From Venturia oleaginea (lineage: Eukaryota; Ascomycota; Dothideomycetes; Venturiales; Venturiaceae): a stretch of 64,000 bases of DNA. Position numbers and translations under genes: made by a program. The number at the start of each line of letters is the position of its first letter. Position 1 is the stretch's first letter. The notes beneath the pieces are model-generated. The model saw nothing but the letters and a program-made list of their open reading frames with translations, had not been told where the DNA came from and made no database searches. This document shows positions 1 to 12,105 of the stretch, piece after piece. The stretch lies in NCBI GenBank assembly GCA_013176395.1, contig JABMLP010000008.1:930001-994000 (forward strand), written 5' to 3'.

Positions 1-1
1 T

Positions 2-804
2 GGCGGCTTTGCTGGAGGTAAACGCGTCGCGGACAGCGTTGGCGCGGGCAGCGAGACATTCGGAAAAGATGGGAGAAAAGCCAATGGTGGATGGGTGAAA
101 GGTGCCAGTGGTTTAAGAGGGAATGGTCAGAGAAGCATAATGGAGGCATTTGCGGGTACTGCCAATAAACAACCATCTTCACCAACACCTGTAACTGACG
201 AGTATCCGTCCAAAGTGCGAGAACAATCACCTCCACCTATAGTCGGCCGACTAAGAAATCATGACTATGATCCAGAGTCCATCCCACCCAGTCATCAACC
301 TGCGACCCTCAACGACACCCATTCTCTAGAGGAACCAGCACAGAAGAAACAGATATTTGACAATCTCTGCATCTACCTTAATGGCACAACTGGCCCGCTC
401 GTGTCAGATCACAAGCTGAAGTATCTGTTGGCACAGCATGGGGCACGTATGTCCATTGCACTTGGTCGTCGAAGTGTCACTCATGTCATCCTGGGCAATA
501 CATACAACAAGGGTGGTGCTGGAGGAGGTCTTGCTGGGACGAAGATACAGAAAGAAGTTTCTCGTGTTGGTGGCAAAGGCATCAAATTTGTCAGTGTTGA
601 ATGGTATGAATCTCACTTCTTCTGTGATCAAATGGAATAACTAACACCACCCTTAGGGTCCTCGAAAGCATCAAGGCCGGCAAGCGGTTACCCGAAGCAC
701 GATTCGAAAACCTTCGACTTGGAGGTCATGGACAAGGCAGTGTCTATAGCACTTTCAAAGCCAGCAAACCAACATCAAGTCCTGATTTTGGAGAGAAGAG
801 ATGA
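2..804 (+). CDS. BRCT-domain protein, 3' part (5' end outside window)
   Basis: Two exons, 2-603 and 657-804, with a 53-bp intron (donor gtatga, branch ctaac, acceptor ttag). The frame is open to the left edge with no ATG, so the start lies upstream. After a low-complexity, Pro/Ser-rich stretch comes a BRCT fold: 'IFDNLCIYLNG' is its first strand, 'RRSVTHVILGN' the second, and the splice completes 'VSVEWVLESIKAGKRLPE', the conserved Trp helix that ends BRCT domains. BRCT domains bind phosphopeptides or other BRCT proteins in DNA repair and checkpoint complexes. The first strand resembles the REV1 BRCT, but the protein stops about 30 residues after the domain, so it is not a full REV1. The specific family is not known. 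The BRCT call is firm; the role is inferred. Confidence 0.8.
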
Positions 805-3800
805 GATAGACAGGGGTCAGTTGCATTCGTGGAGCATTGTCATTACCTGTTCGGCAGCGCTAGCACATAGAGCTTCTTGTGTGACTGTCTCGACCATAAA
901 TAGCTATTCACACATCCATCCACCATCTACAAACAAGAAACAAGATACAACAGAACAAGAAACATACGGAGTACAATCAGGCAATCGTGAGTAAGCTCGT
1001 TACTCTCTTCACTTTCATGTAACTAACTCAAGAAGCAATTAATTACCACTTGCAGAAGTGGCTCACGTCTGGGTCTTGATCCCTGAGACTCACCTTCGCA
1101 GGGGACTTCCCTTTTTTGTCAACTTGAGCCAGATTACTGCAGTTCTCCGAGCAGCAATTCTATCGTATCGGCCATTCACATTTCATGTCACTTCCATCGC
1201 CGTCTTCATCGCAACCACGTCCATGATCGCTTCCTCCATCCTCCCATATGTGGGTATGGCCATTGTCCATGGGCGTTGTCCATGATAATAGAGTCAATTG
1301 ACCCAGGCCAATTGCGCCTAGGATATGTCTATTGCAGGTGCGGCTCAGTCCACAGTACATTGAGATTGACTCTCTTCTATCAATCGATACCAACGACACC
1401 ATGCTTCGCCAGAAAATCCTCGACACATTTCCTCACTATCCTTCCTGAACCTCCAATCAGCTTGCCGGAAGCCTGCCCAAGACGTCGACGCTACAGCGCT
1501 ACAACAACGGTTGTGTACGCGCCCTGAACCTCACTTCACTGGTGTGCGTCAGAAGGTCTTCCTCCTTCACTTGCATCTAAGAACGAAAGTCTAGGCGGAG
1601 GCAATACCTCAACCCAGATGCTCGTGATACCACAGCCGATACCTCACTTCATAGATCCACGCTGATGACTTTGAGTCTCGGCGTGGTGGCACCGAGTCCA
1701 GTGTCTGCAATTGGCATATGTAACCCACTATGGCAATGCGAAAGGTCGTTCCAATATCTTGAGTACGCCATTCTGAGATTGCCGCAAGTTCGTCGAGCTC
1801 ACTCCAAAGTTGAATTCGGTATGCTGGATCTGGCCACCTGGTTCTCGGCCAAGTCCATACGCACGCCTTCCTCTGTTCGGGTTCACTCGGATTCCCTTCG
1901 TGCCCTCCTGGACTCTCTTAGGCCAACAGACGGGACACCATCTTCTAGCCAATCTGGTGCTACCGGCAATATCGAAGCTGTTGCCTCTGCTCGTACAGAG
2001 TCAAGATAGGAAGCTTCTCGCGCTCTCCTGGTACACTTTGAAGGTGGTTGGGTGAGCGTGAATCCAAATGCGAAACCATCAACCACATTGGCACCCCAAA
2101 CTCAACCTGGCTGGAGGCATCCACATAACGACGAATACAACAAATCCTCATACCCCGAACCATCACTCAAAGACGTTCGGATACAAATTATCAATTGCAT
2201 CTGCATGTGCGATGTCTCCCGATCTTTGGCAGCGCATTGTGGCCTCCAGCCTGCATCTCTGGGTTTCTCCAAGCCATTTTATTCACGATCTCAGTACCAG
2301 TACCCGCTCAGGCCCGCCAGCGCAATCTCCGCTCAGTTTCATCTTGCAGAACCCTTCGACGAAGGATAGTATCCGCGGAGATCGTAATGCGTCTTTTGAA
2401 AGGCAGGTCATGATATCAGATGCACAGCCCCAATCGACTTGACAGCTATCATGGCTGAACACCTCCGAGTAAGAGTCCATGCCTGAATGAGGTGATTTAA
2501 CCCTACACACTTCGCTTGTGTACAAATAGGCTTCGGCTCCGGACCTCGCAGGCCGACGGCGTGCGGCTTTCCGAACCAGTGTCCCTCAGTTGGCGCATTA
2601 AAATTTCACCGTGCGTCGGTGGCTCTCATAGGCATCTTCAGCAAGATCAGCTTACCGTTTCCGACGAAAATCTCAAAGGCGGTCGTCACCGGCTCGTCGC
2701 TGAACTTTCCTAACCCCAATGCTCACTTCACGCCGTAGTACGCGCTTTGGTTGCTTGCACAAAGACAAGCAGTGCGACTTTAGAACTCGTCAACGGTATC
2801 GACTGCAGTGTGGTGTATCAAATTAGAATGGTTATTGGTGGCACTGAATTGATGAACCAACTGAAGCGGATTCCGCAACCATGCAGGCCCTCGAAGCAAG
2901 CTCTTGCTGAACTGTCTCGGGGTCCCGCTTTTGTCTTCTAGCTGCCCCCTGCATACGAAACAGCAGAGCGAACATTCCATGTCCGGTCAATGCATTCATC
3001 CTCTATCGTCAACACATCAGGGCCCAATTTACAGAAATTGTCTACATGGATATTTCAATAAGACCTCTTCTGGTCCGAAACATAGCTGAAATATATCGCC
3101 CAAGAATATTTCTGCGTTGTAGAAGGATGAATGCCGTTGAAGTGGGACCGACCTCACTACCAATGAGTAACAATCCGCAAAACATCGCATCGAAGGCAAT
3201 GCTGCTTTCCGCCGCTGTTGAGACTGCACCACTTCCATTTACACCTTCAGTCATCTTTTTTTTCGATACATACCTATCACCCTAGAGGACGATGCTGTTG
3301 CTCGAGACGATGAGTTTGAGCGTGCACAGAGCAAAAAATGGCTATCAGCGAATGATGGACATCCAGAAGAGGACATCGAGAATTTTCTCGAGCGTTTGAT
3401 ACTTGGGAACAAAGGTTTGAGGATGTTTTCGAGTGCCGAAAGCAAAGGAAGCAGAAGCACGAGGCTGAAGCCGAGGCTATCGAACTCGAGGAGATCAACA
3501 AGCGACGATGCTCATGATGAAGGTCTCCCATGCTCTGCAACACCGCAGCTGAACCAGCGTTTAGTGGGGATTGGTAGCCAGCCTGTTGCGGACTTCACAG
3601 TCCTTCATGGTCCACCACATGGATTGATCGTGCCCGTCGCCGTCGAACCACGCTACCAGCAGGATCGAGAGTCTACACTTCTCTTCGCAACAAGAACATA
3701 CCTCATCAGGTACCTACAATGCTACGTCGGCGATGTGGCTCTCCGAAACGGAGCCCTTCGGTTGGCGCATTGAAATCCCCTGCTCCTCGAATCGAGAATA

Positions 3801-4643
3801 CAATCTCCTTTGATTCACTTTAGGTACTAGTTCATCTAGACAGTAGGACGGTGGCAATGGAAGGTTGCTCAGTCGGGTACATCAACTCACTTTCCGAATG
3901 AACCTGTTCTGAAAATGAACGCCGTTTGGGCACTTAATCTCTGAATAGTGCCTGTGTAGTGCAGGAGGTCAAGGCAGACGAAGCAAACAGCACTGCTTGC
4001 AATAGGACGAGTGGTGATTGTGATATACGTTTGTTCCTTTTGAGCTTTATGGACAGGTGCGATCGATGCTGTGGTCAGCTCGAGAAGCAACAAAGAATGA
4101 CCAACTGCAGGATGGACAAGACGATCTCTCTCCCTTTTGGCTTAGATCAAGTGTTGTATCTTTTCTTTTCAGTTGACAGAAGGCGTAAATATTCATCGTC
4201 TGGTTATAGAACATGAAATCAAGCAAGGTAAGGCTACTTGGAAAACCAAGGCCAGTGAAATGAGTTGAATAGCTATCATCCATGGTACCCTTTTAAAGTC
4301 TTGATTGCAAGTTCGAGAGTGCGAAGTTCCCTGAATATCTGAGCAAGAAATTGTGGTGAAATTGAAGATCTCGAAATCAAAGTCAATGTTGTGTAATCTA
4401 TCTAGCATTACGATTCTTTTTCGAGGCTTGAGGTGTTCTTCCATCTACTTGGAAATGAACGCAGAACCGGGTCAAGCCGCTGTCCCGATATCCATCCACA
4501 TTTCTAAATCGTTCCTGAGAGTTTGCCCTGACAAATCACGAATTGATTCCTTCGCCCGCAATCGGCTCTCCCCGGATAAGGACATAGAGATACATCTCAC
4601 CCGGGCCTGTATCTGTCACAAAACACCAACATCCAAGACTTAA
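805..4643. other. Gene-poor region with decayed coding traces
   Basis: No intact gene was found in 3.8 kb. Open frames are short, overlap in all frames and lack protein-like character, apart from the fragment listed at 3282-3530. The segments near 2555-2613 and 3730-3788 share a diverged stretch that includes 'GTTGGCGCATT', which suggests an old local duplication. The last few hundred bases should hold the PEX11 promoter. Confidence 0.5.
3282..3530 (+). pseudogene. Decayed coding fragment, Glu/Lys-rich
   Basis: From 3282 one frame reads 'LEDDAVARDDEFERAQSKK' and continues to 'EEDIENFLERL'. Near 3392-3400 the protein-like reading moves to another frame, which gives 'DTWEQRFEDVFECRKQRK' and ends in a double stop just after 'EINKRRCS'. 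The charged, helix-like composition on both sides of the shift suggests one ancestral coding exon broken by an indel. No start codon or splice partner was found. The family is not recognised. A short intron or chance could also explain it, so the call is tentative. Confidence 0.3.
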
Positions 4644-5699
4644 ATGTTAGCTTCGATATCGAATTTCGGAAACAACGCAGGTACGATAGCGAGGAATTTT
4701 CACGAAGAGAGAAAAGAGTAATCGCGATGTTAATGTTTTTTGCAGCCGGTCTGGAGAAAGCCCTCAGGCTGGCGCAGGCACTTTCCACCATCGGTGCTTC
4801 TCTAGCTACGTCTGTAGAGGATAAGAGTCCTTGGTTATTAGCAAGGGGACAATTCAATCTATGTATGTCTCCTTCTCTTTTTATCTCGTTCAAATTCTCC
4901 AATTTGTTTCGCCGTTCCTACTAAATCGCTTTTTCCTCGTCGTCTTTGCAGATTGTTGGTATTCGGGTACGCGTTCCGCGATGCGCAGGGCTGATGATAG
5001 TGGTTATGATAGCGCGTCGGTTCTTCCGTCTGCATAAATGGATAGACCATTTTTCCCTCGCGTCTGAAAAGTTCAGTGACGCTGGGGAAAATGCAATGGT
5101 GAAATTATTTGACGTGACTAAGAATGGATTCTTGGGTGTTTATTTCTTCATGGAGATGGGTACGATTGTAAGTCTTCCCTTTACGTTGTTTCCCTCCCTG
5201 CCATCTATTCAAATCACAGGACAATTCCTCTGGAAAAGATTGGAGGTTATGTGGTGGTTTTGCTAACTTTTCGGTGAAGACAAATGTAATGGGTTTGACA
5301 TCCCCATCATGGGGACCGACACTCTTCATCGAATCACAGAAATTTTGGTTCTATGCTATCGCCACTTCGCTCGTGTTATCATTCTATCAATTGCTCTTTA
5401 CTCCCACTTCAACAAAGTTTCCGGCTCCCACAGTAACAGAGAAGGATACTTCTACGGAGAAGACCGCTACATCCGCCAAAGAAAAGATGGTCCCTGCACA
5501 AGCGACGACCAGCGACAAAGATCTCTATCGCCAAATCCTAATCGATGGATGTGATATCTTTGTTCCCGGGTCAGCGGTGGGGTGGATACAGATCGAACCT
5601 TTGTCAGTGGGGATCTTCATGTCTATTTCTTCTCTGTTGGCGATGGGGAGTATGTGGCCCAAGATCCAGGCGAATGCCGCAGCTGCAAAAAAGAAGTAG
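4644..5699 (+). CDS. PEX11: Peroxisomal membrane biogenesis protein PEX11-like
   Basis: Four exons: 4644-4680, 4746-4862, 5013-5167 and 5280-5699, giving about 242 residues, the usual Pex11 size. Pex11 proteins elongate and divide peroxisomes by remodelling the membrane. Recognisable parts are the N-terminal 'AAGLEKALRLAQALSTIGA' helix, the basic amphipathic segment 'RRFFRLHKWIDHF' (about residues 53-65), a hydrophobic segment around 'FWFYAIATSLVLSFYQLL', and a hydrophobic stretch ending in Lys residues at the C-terminus. The start ATG at 4644 precedes a 65-bp intron. Intron 2 is drawn as one 150-bp intron, but a 15-nt exon at 4952-4966 could also be included in frame. The gene converges with the CoA transferase gene, the two stops being 139 bp apart. 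Family call is good; the subtype (Pex11 versus Pex11C) is not resolved. Confidence 0.85.
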
Positions 5700-5838
5700 T
5701 CTGTCACTTGTAATGATGAACAAAGGCAGATGATTCGATAGCAATGGAATTCGACATAAAAGGGTGCATGGTTGACAGTTTTTTGTACAAAGATACCCAG
5801 ACATGTAGGTACAGAGACCCTAGAAAGCAATAGGGGTT

Positions 5839-7525
5839 TTATTCCATTGATCCAAGGTTATCGGCGACTGAGAAGGGTGCTTCAGTCTTTGATTTGACCT
5901 CATCGACTGTGACGCCCTCTGCTAATTCGATGAGGGTGAGGCCGTTGGTGAAATCGACATCGAAGACACACTATACTTCATTAGCATCCAACCAATAACA
6001 GCCGAGAGCCCAGGAAAGGAAAGGCAAACTCACCAAATCAGTAATGATCCTACTAACACAAGCTCGACCCGTAAGCGGGAACTCGCACTGCTTCAAAATC
6101 TTCGGTCTGCCCTTCTTATCCGTATGCTCCATCGTAACAACAACCTTGGTATATTGTGGATTACTGACCAAATCCATCGCACCACCGAATCCCTTGATCT
6201 TACCAGGTAACATCCAATTCGCCAAATCACCCTTGGCGCTAACTTGCATAGCACCCAAGATGGTAAGATCGATACGTCCAGATCTAATCATCCCAAATGA
6301 CTCGTCTGATCCGAAGCATGAAGCGCCTGGCAAAAGTGTGACGGTTTCTTTACCAGCATTGATGAGATCGGGGTCTTCCATTCCCTTTTGTGGGTAGGGA
6401 CCTAGCCCTAGGATACCGTTCTCGGATTGCAGTTGTACTTCTACTTCTGGGCCGACGAAGGAGGGGGCGAGCATGGGCATTCCGATGCCTAGGTTTGCGT
6501 ACATGCCGTTCTTGAATTCCTTCGCTGCACGCTTGACGATTTTTTCACGTTTATTGGCTGCCTCGCCTGATCCTAGGGCACCCGCTTTCATTTCTTCTGG
6601 TGTTTTTGCGTTGACGACTTTTTCGATGCCCTTTTTGGTTGTGGATTTGATGACGCGTTTGACGTAAATGCCTGGGACGTGGACGTGGGTTGGGTCAATG
6701 TCACCTGGTTCGACGATTTCTTCTGCTTCTACGATTGTCATTTTGGCGTTTCGGGCCATGGCTCCGTTAAAGTTTTGTGCTGCGTAGCGGAATACGACGT
6801 TGCCCAGTCTATCGGCTTTCCATGCCTTAATCAAAGCATAGTCGCCCTTTATAGACTCCTCCATAACATAGCTCTTGCCATCAAATACCTTGACATCCCT
6901 CGGTGCTCCATATTGTGCCACTGTCCCATCAGAATTATGCTTCAAAGGCAGCTCCCCCGTCTGCACCACTGTTCCAAAGGCAGCAGGCGTAAAGAAAGCA
7001 GGAATGCCCGCACCACCAGCTCTACACCTCTCAGCCAATGTCCCCTGCGGCGTCAATTCAAGCTCAATCTGCCCGCTCAAATACTGCTGTTCAAAAAGCT
7101 TATTTTCACCCACATAACTGGCAATCATCTTCTTGACCTGTTTACTTTCGAGGAGCAGACCGAGTCCTGAGCCCACGACTCCAGCATTGTTGGACACGGC
7201 TGTTAAGCCAGTTATTGAGGGTGTGTTTTTCACTTCATTTATGAGGGTGTCTGGAACACCGCAGAGACCGAAGCCACCGCAGAGGATTGTCGAATCTGAT
7301 TTCATGTCTTTGATTGCTTCGGCTGCGGAGGGGAGGACTTTGTTGATTTCGCGGCGGTGGAGGGTGGAGGAGAAGGAGCGGGCGAAGAGGAGGGACTAGT
7401 TTGTGTCAACTGGCTGTTCTCGGTATAACGATTTGTTTCTGGAGCAGGATGGAGATTACTTTGGAAGCTGAGGACTTTGGCATTTGCGCCGCCGTCCGCA
7501 GACATAACGTTATTGCTGAAGGCAT
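5839..7525 (-). CDS. Succinyl-CoA:3-ketoacid-CoA transferase, mitochondrial
   Basis: Minus-strand exons 7460-7525, 6034-7395 and 5839-5970, with introns of 64 and 63 bp, encode 519 residues. The enzyme transfers CoA from succinyl-CoA to acetoacetate (or another 3-oxo acid) in the mitochondrial matrix. The first exon plus the start of exon 2 supply a presequence rich in Arg, Ser and Ala ('[15 protein letters not shown]'). The alpha subdomain has '[10 protein letters not shown]'; the beta subdomain has '[13 protein letters not shown]' and the catalytic-Glu motif 'SENGILG' (Glu about residue 347). The C-terminal exon completes 'FPLTGRACV...DLCVFDVDF', as in the family. Both subunits are fused in one chain, as in eukaryotic SCOT. 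The start at 7525 was chosen because it is the only one that joins in frame to the presequence. Confidence 0.95.
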
Positions 7526-8436
7526 AGTGTAGGTATGTGGAATATGAACAGTAATGGAGAAGACTCGATGAGGCAGAGGGAAGCTGGTTTACATAACACA
7601 GCTCCGGTGAAAGAAATGAGAGACGGCTTGTTTGGTTGGGAGTCAGCAGAATGATCAGCTCAACTTCTTACCCCAGGTCCCAGGCGGTTTGAAGCGCGCT
7701 GGCAAACGAAGGTGGAGTATACATTCGGCAGACGGTTTCATCACGTCCAACTCGAAGCACACAAGGATGTTGAAGCTCGGAAGAGAATGGCGGAAGAGGA
7801 CCGCGATTTCGGCTGTGGCTGTTGGCCATTCCCCCGCATCACGAGGGAGAGGTGGGATTTTCTGTTCCCTTCGTTCCTTATTTTCAATGCCATTGTCTTC
7901 TATACCACTAATTGCTATCTCTCATGTTTGGAAATTCTCTTGCACAGGCGGTGCTCATGAGGAGGAAAACAGAGGCATACTATCGACTTAAATCATTTTC
8001 CCGCCTTTATCCAGCGGAGACGCGGTCGGATAAATCATCATCCCCCGTTAATTACAAATACCGCATTACTGTGACTGGTATCAAGCCTTAGGTTTACAGG
8101 GGTTAATCCGCGGACTCCGTCAAGGTATTTAGGCTTGAAAGTGGACCTCATCTGATTCTATACGAAGTGTAGGAAGAGATCCACAGATCTGTCAGCAACA
8201 CTAAGCCTTGTATGTACTAGCCTGTGGTTAAATGTGAGATGATGCCTTACCGGAGTCCGCGGATTAATCTCTGCAAACCTAAGGTTAGACACCAGTCAAT
8301 ACGGTAGGCAATGTGCAATTGAGTACAAACGTGAAAGCTCTGAACTGGGTCATGCCATCAATTGATATTATATCCCGTAACGATTCGACGAAATAGCATC
8401 CTTTCATCAACAAGACGCAAGATGAAATGTCGCTAC
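7526..8436. other. Intergenic region, SCOT promoter side
   Basis: No coding signal is convincing here. It carries the upstream sequence of the CoA transferase gene and the inverted-repeat element at 8061-8304. The open frames near 7632-7991 look random. Confidence 0.5.
8061..8304. mobile_element. MITE-like element with ~55-bp terminal inverted repeats, TA target site
   Basis: The left end (8061 to about 8118) and the reverse complement of the right end (about 8250-8304) match over roughly 55 bases. They share 'CTTAGGTTT' and the perfect core 'TTAATCCGCGGACTCCG'. The ends begin CCGCATT and CCGTATT and are flanked by TA at 8059-8060 and 8305-8306. The 244-bp body has no open frame of interest. 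This is the form expected of a non-autonomous Tc1/mariner/pogo-class element. The repeats are seen directly; the class is inferred from the TA duplication. Confidence 0.75.
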
Positions 8437-10956
8437 TTATGAGAATGGCCCCCAAATTATGTCCTCAACGCGTGCGTATGGTGAATCATCTGAATCCAGA
8501 GCAAGCACAGGTGACGTGCTAGATGAACTACCTCCACGACTATCAGCACCACTTGTAAGCTTGTGCAAGCTGGAAATCCATCGTTTGATCGGCGCTGAAA
8601 TTTCAGCACCATCCGAGTTCTTTGCCACAATGTCTTGCAAGCAGATACGAAGCTGGCTGAGCAGGTCCCGGATCTCTTCTTTGCTCTCGGCCTCTCCCAG
8701 GACACCGAGAACTAATGCTGAGCTCAGTGCACGCGAAAGAGCCGCCCATGAGTGCGAAGCGAAAGAGGTAAGACGATTCAAGCCTAGGAAGGCACGAACT
8801 GTATTGGTAAGACTTTCCAAGCAAGTCTGCTTCATCGCCTTAGCGAGTGGTGTTTGTATGATCTTTGGCTTGAGTGCCTCTCGACAGACCTCGGACATCT
8901 GTTCACAATTAGTCTTGGGGTCATACGTCGTTAGCATAGATATTTCCTACAATATAAGATGTATGCAGATACAATGCCCAATGCTGCAACTGCTCTCGGA
9001 ACGATGTACACAAAGCTGAGCTTTTGAGGTGAGTTGCCGCATTGCCCATAATCTGGCGGAGTTCCTGTTCGAACTTCCCCATGCGCGCCACAGTCTCGTT
9101 CGCATCACGAGGTTGTCTGCGATCTTGCACCATCTCGAGTCCAACTCGGCAAACTTGATACATGCAACCAGAATATGACAACAAGCCGTTCTCCATAAAG
9201 GAATCGTAAGGCATCTCATTCACATCCGGAATATCGAGGCTAGTTGACGACGGTGAGCGGTCAAAAGTGATGGACAGAAGACTTTCCTGCCACAAGACCG
9301 TCCACGCAGTTTTCGTTCGTTCATTTTTCGTTGTTTGTGGTGTCCCATCCCGACACGCCTTGTGCAGTCCTAAAACCTGAGCAAGACGGTTCGTCATGCC
9401 CAAAAGTGACCAAGCAACTCCAGCGTTCATAGTATTGCTGATAACGTTGCCCAAAATCAGCAAAGTTTGAATATTCTCAAGCGAAGGATTTGACAGAAAG
9501 TTCGTCAAGCGCAAGCACTCGAAACTGCAGCAAACGAATACGCGAGAGGTCAGATCGAGCTCTTTCGCCGAGTAATCTGTGCACTGGCAGCCTGATGCAA
9601 GTGCGGCAAATAACAGTCCGACCCAGGCAATATTTTTACCCCAGGCGCCTTGTTCGTCAATTCCACTATTCTCACTAGATCTAGTGTTTGCTTCCGCTCT
9701 CGCGATGTGGAATTGGAGTAGTTCGCCCTCGAACTTGTCGATGTCTGCCATCGCAGGGTAGACCACTCCAGAAATGTCTCGAAAACAAGTGAAGAACCTG
9801 TTGATTTCACTTTCGGGTGGTAGCGTCTTGCAAAGATCCGCCAGACGTGATAGACGTCCCTGCTTGAGATCCGACAGCCCAACAAATGGGTAGGTGGCGC
9901 TTTCATTCTCCAGTCCAAAGGCAGGCAATATACTGGTCCCCAGCAGATCCTCAAGGTGATTGCCGTAGGTCATCACAAAAGCAGGCATGGAGTTGCCCCC
10001 GACATGGACCGTCTGGCCAGTAAGTTCGTTGCGGGTGTGAATTCCTTCGTTAACAACTAGTCCCTGTTCTTCTTCCATCCGAAGTCTCGACACGGTCTGA
10101 AGTGTGTGCATAGAGTGGGAGGAGCCATTTTCCACGTTCGGCACATGACTCGAAGACTGCGAGATTAAAGTTCGAATTTCTGTATTGAGAGCAGCGGAAG
10201 AAGATTGGAAATGCTCCAATTTGGCCAGCAGCCGTTCAAAGTATTCTTTCGGGACGGTTACTGTTTCTCCTGATGTGCCACGACTGTCTTCGTAAACATT
10301 GTTTACATTGAGTTGCTGCCGCGACTGTTCCTGACCATGCGAAGCCGAGTTTTCCGTTCGATTCGAGTGACCTGTCTCATTTGAATATACACACAGCTCC
10401 GGGTATCTTCGTTCTAGTATGTCGTCAGCGTCACAGCTTACACTTTCCAAGAGCGCTAATTTGGTCGGCGCTCGCAGAGACAGTGAGTCCACGACAGTGA
10501 GGCAGAGTTTCGATGCAAGTCAATGGCTAACTCAGAAAATGAGACGCTTACCTATACAGTTCTGGCATGGCTGTTGCTGATCACATCCAACTTTTCTTTT
10601 CCTGGAGCATATTAACTTGTATACATGGTCTCTCGGTCATATCGCGGCGCCTACCTGCAGATTTGGCATGATTTCTTCTCGCGAGGCTTTCGTCGCGAAC
10701 GAATAAAAGCATCGATATCGGGATTCGACTGGACAGGGGAGTTGAGATCAAGAACATTGAATCCTCCTTGAGAAGTCGCATCCGCAGAAGTGGAATGCTC
10801 ATGATCAACCGTCTTCTTCCTCTTCTTGACTGCCTGCGGTTTATGCGAATGTGGAGGGGAATTGAAGGGGCTAAAGTCCTGTGGGGCCTCGACGAAAGTG
10901 GTAGCATCGGGCTTTCTGCTTGGCGGATATGCCGAGCCATTGTCGGTTCCCTCCAT
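8437..10956 (-). CDS. Zn2Cys6 (fungal binuclear cluster) transcription factor
   Basis: Four minus-strand exons: 10655-10956, 10552-10601, 8951-10413 and 8437-8898 (introns 53, 138 and 52 bp), giving 758 residues. The zinc cluster is assembled only across two introns: Cys97, Cys100, Cys107, Cys113, Cys116 and Cys125, spaced CX2CX6CX5CX2CX8C, with 'CQICRKRKVGCDQ' and 'PCQNC'. An upstream basic stretch 'KKRKK' may be a nuclear signal. The middle of the protein matches the fungal-specific transcription factor (MHR) domain, for example 'WSLLGMTNRLAQVLGLHK'. A long single frame that begins inside intron 2 with a false Met is not the true N-terminus. Such factors bind CGG half-sites and often regulate a neighbouring pathway, but no metabolic cluster is adjacent, so the targets are unknown. 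Confidence 0.9.
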
Positions 10957-11483
10957 GTTGTCGGATGTGGGTGGAAAAGACTCGGGCGGTCTTCAGCTTT
11001 CTCCTCCCCCCAAGGTTCTGTGTGAAGGGAAAATCGGGGTATGGAGAGATGAGCCGGCGTTGGGGTTGTCTCACAACTCAGATCAAGGGCATCTCGCCGC
11101 GCAAATCTTGCCGATTAGTAAGGGTTCGACATCCTAACCTCGTTTTGGATGCCATTGCACGGTCAACCTCACTTCGAAAGAGATTTTCACACGCGTCGTT
11201 ATCATGCCCCAGCCTGCCCGGCCGAGACAGGGTTTGACCATCTATTGTTTGGGCGATTGCTACTAACCTCACTCTCAAAGCACAACGAAAGAATACAGTT
11301 CCCCACGCCGTTGCGCAGCTGATGAAAACCTCCCTCTTTCTCTCCAACCGGGTATTCTCATCCCCATCTCGCAGATTTCCGCGCGGGACATGAATCATTG
11401 GCCTCACTATAGGCTCGCCTCTGTCCAAGTCTCCAGGCACTTCCTTCGAAAATGAGACACACTCATCTAAGCTATATAGGAGA

Positions 11484-11590
11484 ACATCCCCTTTTTACTA
11501 GGGGGATATCCTCTTTCTACTCGAGCGATATCCTCTTTTACTAGGGGATATCCTCTTTTACTAGGGGATATCCTCTTTTTCATTAGGGAA
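11484..11590. repeat. Tandem repeat, about 20-22 bp unit, five copies
   Basis: Five consecutive units resemble 'ATATCCTCTTTTACTAGGGG'. Two inner copies are identical 20-mers and the outer copies have diverged. Confidence 0.85.
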
Positions 11591-11759
11591 ACATCCCACT
11601 AAATACTCCTGAATAGTTGGGGAAGGTCATGTTGCGTCTGATGTTGTCTCTTTGAAGAGAACGGTTAAGCACGTATAGGCGATATGGATACATTTCGAAT
11701 TAGGTGTTGAGCTGGGACTCAAGGGACCATCTAATTGAGGAGAAGCAGTTGTAATGACT

Positions 11760-11848
11760 GCCGAAATTCTAGCGTATTGAATGCCGAACTCCAGCGTATT
11801 GACTGCCGAACTCCAGCGTGTTGACTGCCGAGCTCCAGAGTATTGACT
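11760..11848. repeat. Tandem repeat, 22-bp unit, four copies
   Basis: Four copies begin GCCGA and run through 'CTCCAGCGTATTGACT' with few differences. The first copy is 23 nt and the most diverged. Confidence 0.85.
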
Positions 11849-12105
11849 GTAGTAACTAAATGAATGATTCCATGCTACCTTCATAGGAAGTAAATTGTAT
11901 GTAAATCTTGAGATCGCAATTCCCACAGAGACTACTTGGCTGCCCTTCAAAAAACATATCACCCTCTTCTCCCAAGATTACCATCATCACCGCCAGTACA
12001 AAGACTATTCGCCGTTCTTCAAGAAACATAGTTGCATTCCCCTCCCCCCTTCTAGACTACCATCATCACCGCAATCAAAGGATCCATTCCATGTCGTCGA
12101 ACCAG

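Larger units (their letters stand above)
10957..12105. other. Intergenic region with two minisatellites
   Basis: Upstream region of the Zn2Cys6 gene. It contains the tandem arrays at 11484-11590 and 11760-11848. No convincing coding sequence was seen. Confidence 0.5.

Noticed and set aside
10414..10492. N-terminus of the long Zn2Cys6 frame (MDSLSLRAPTK...)
   Set aside because: Lies inside an intron: splicing at 10413/10552 restores the six-cysteine cluster.
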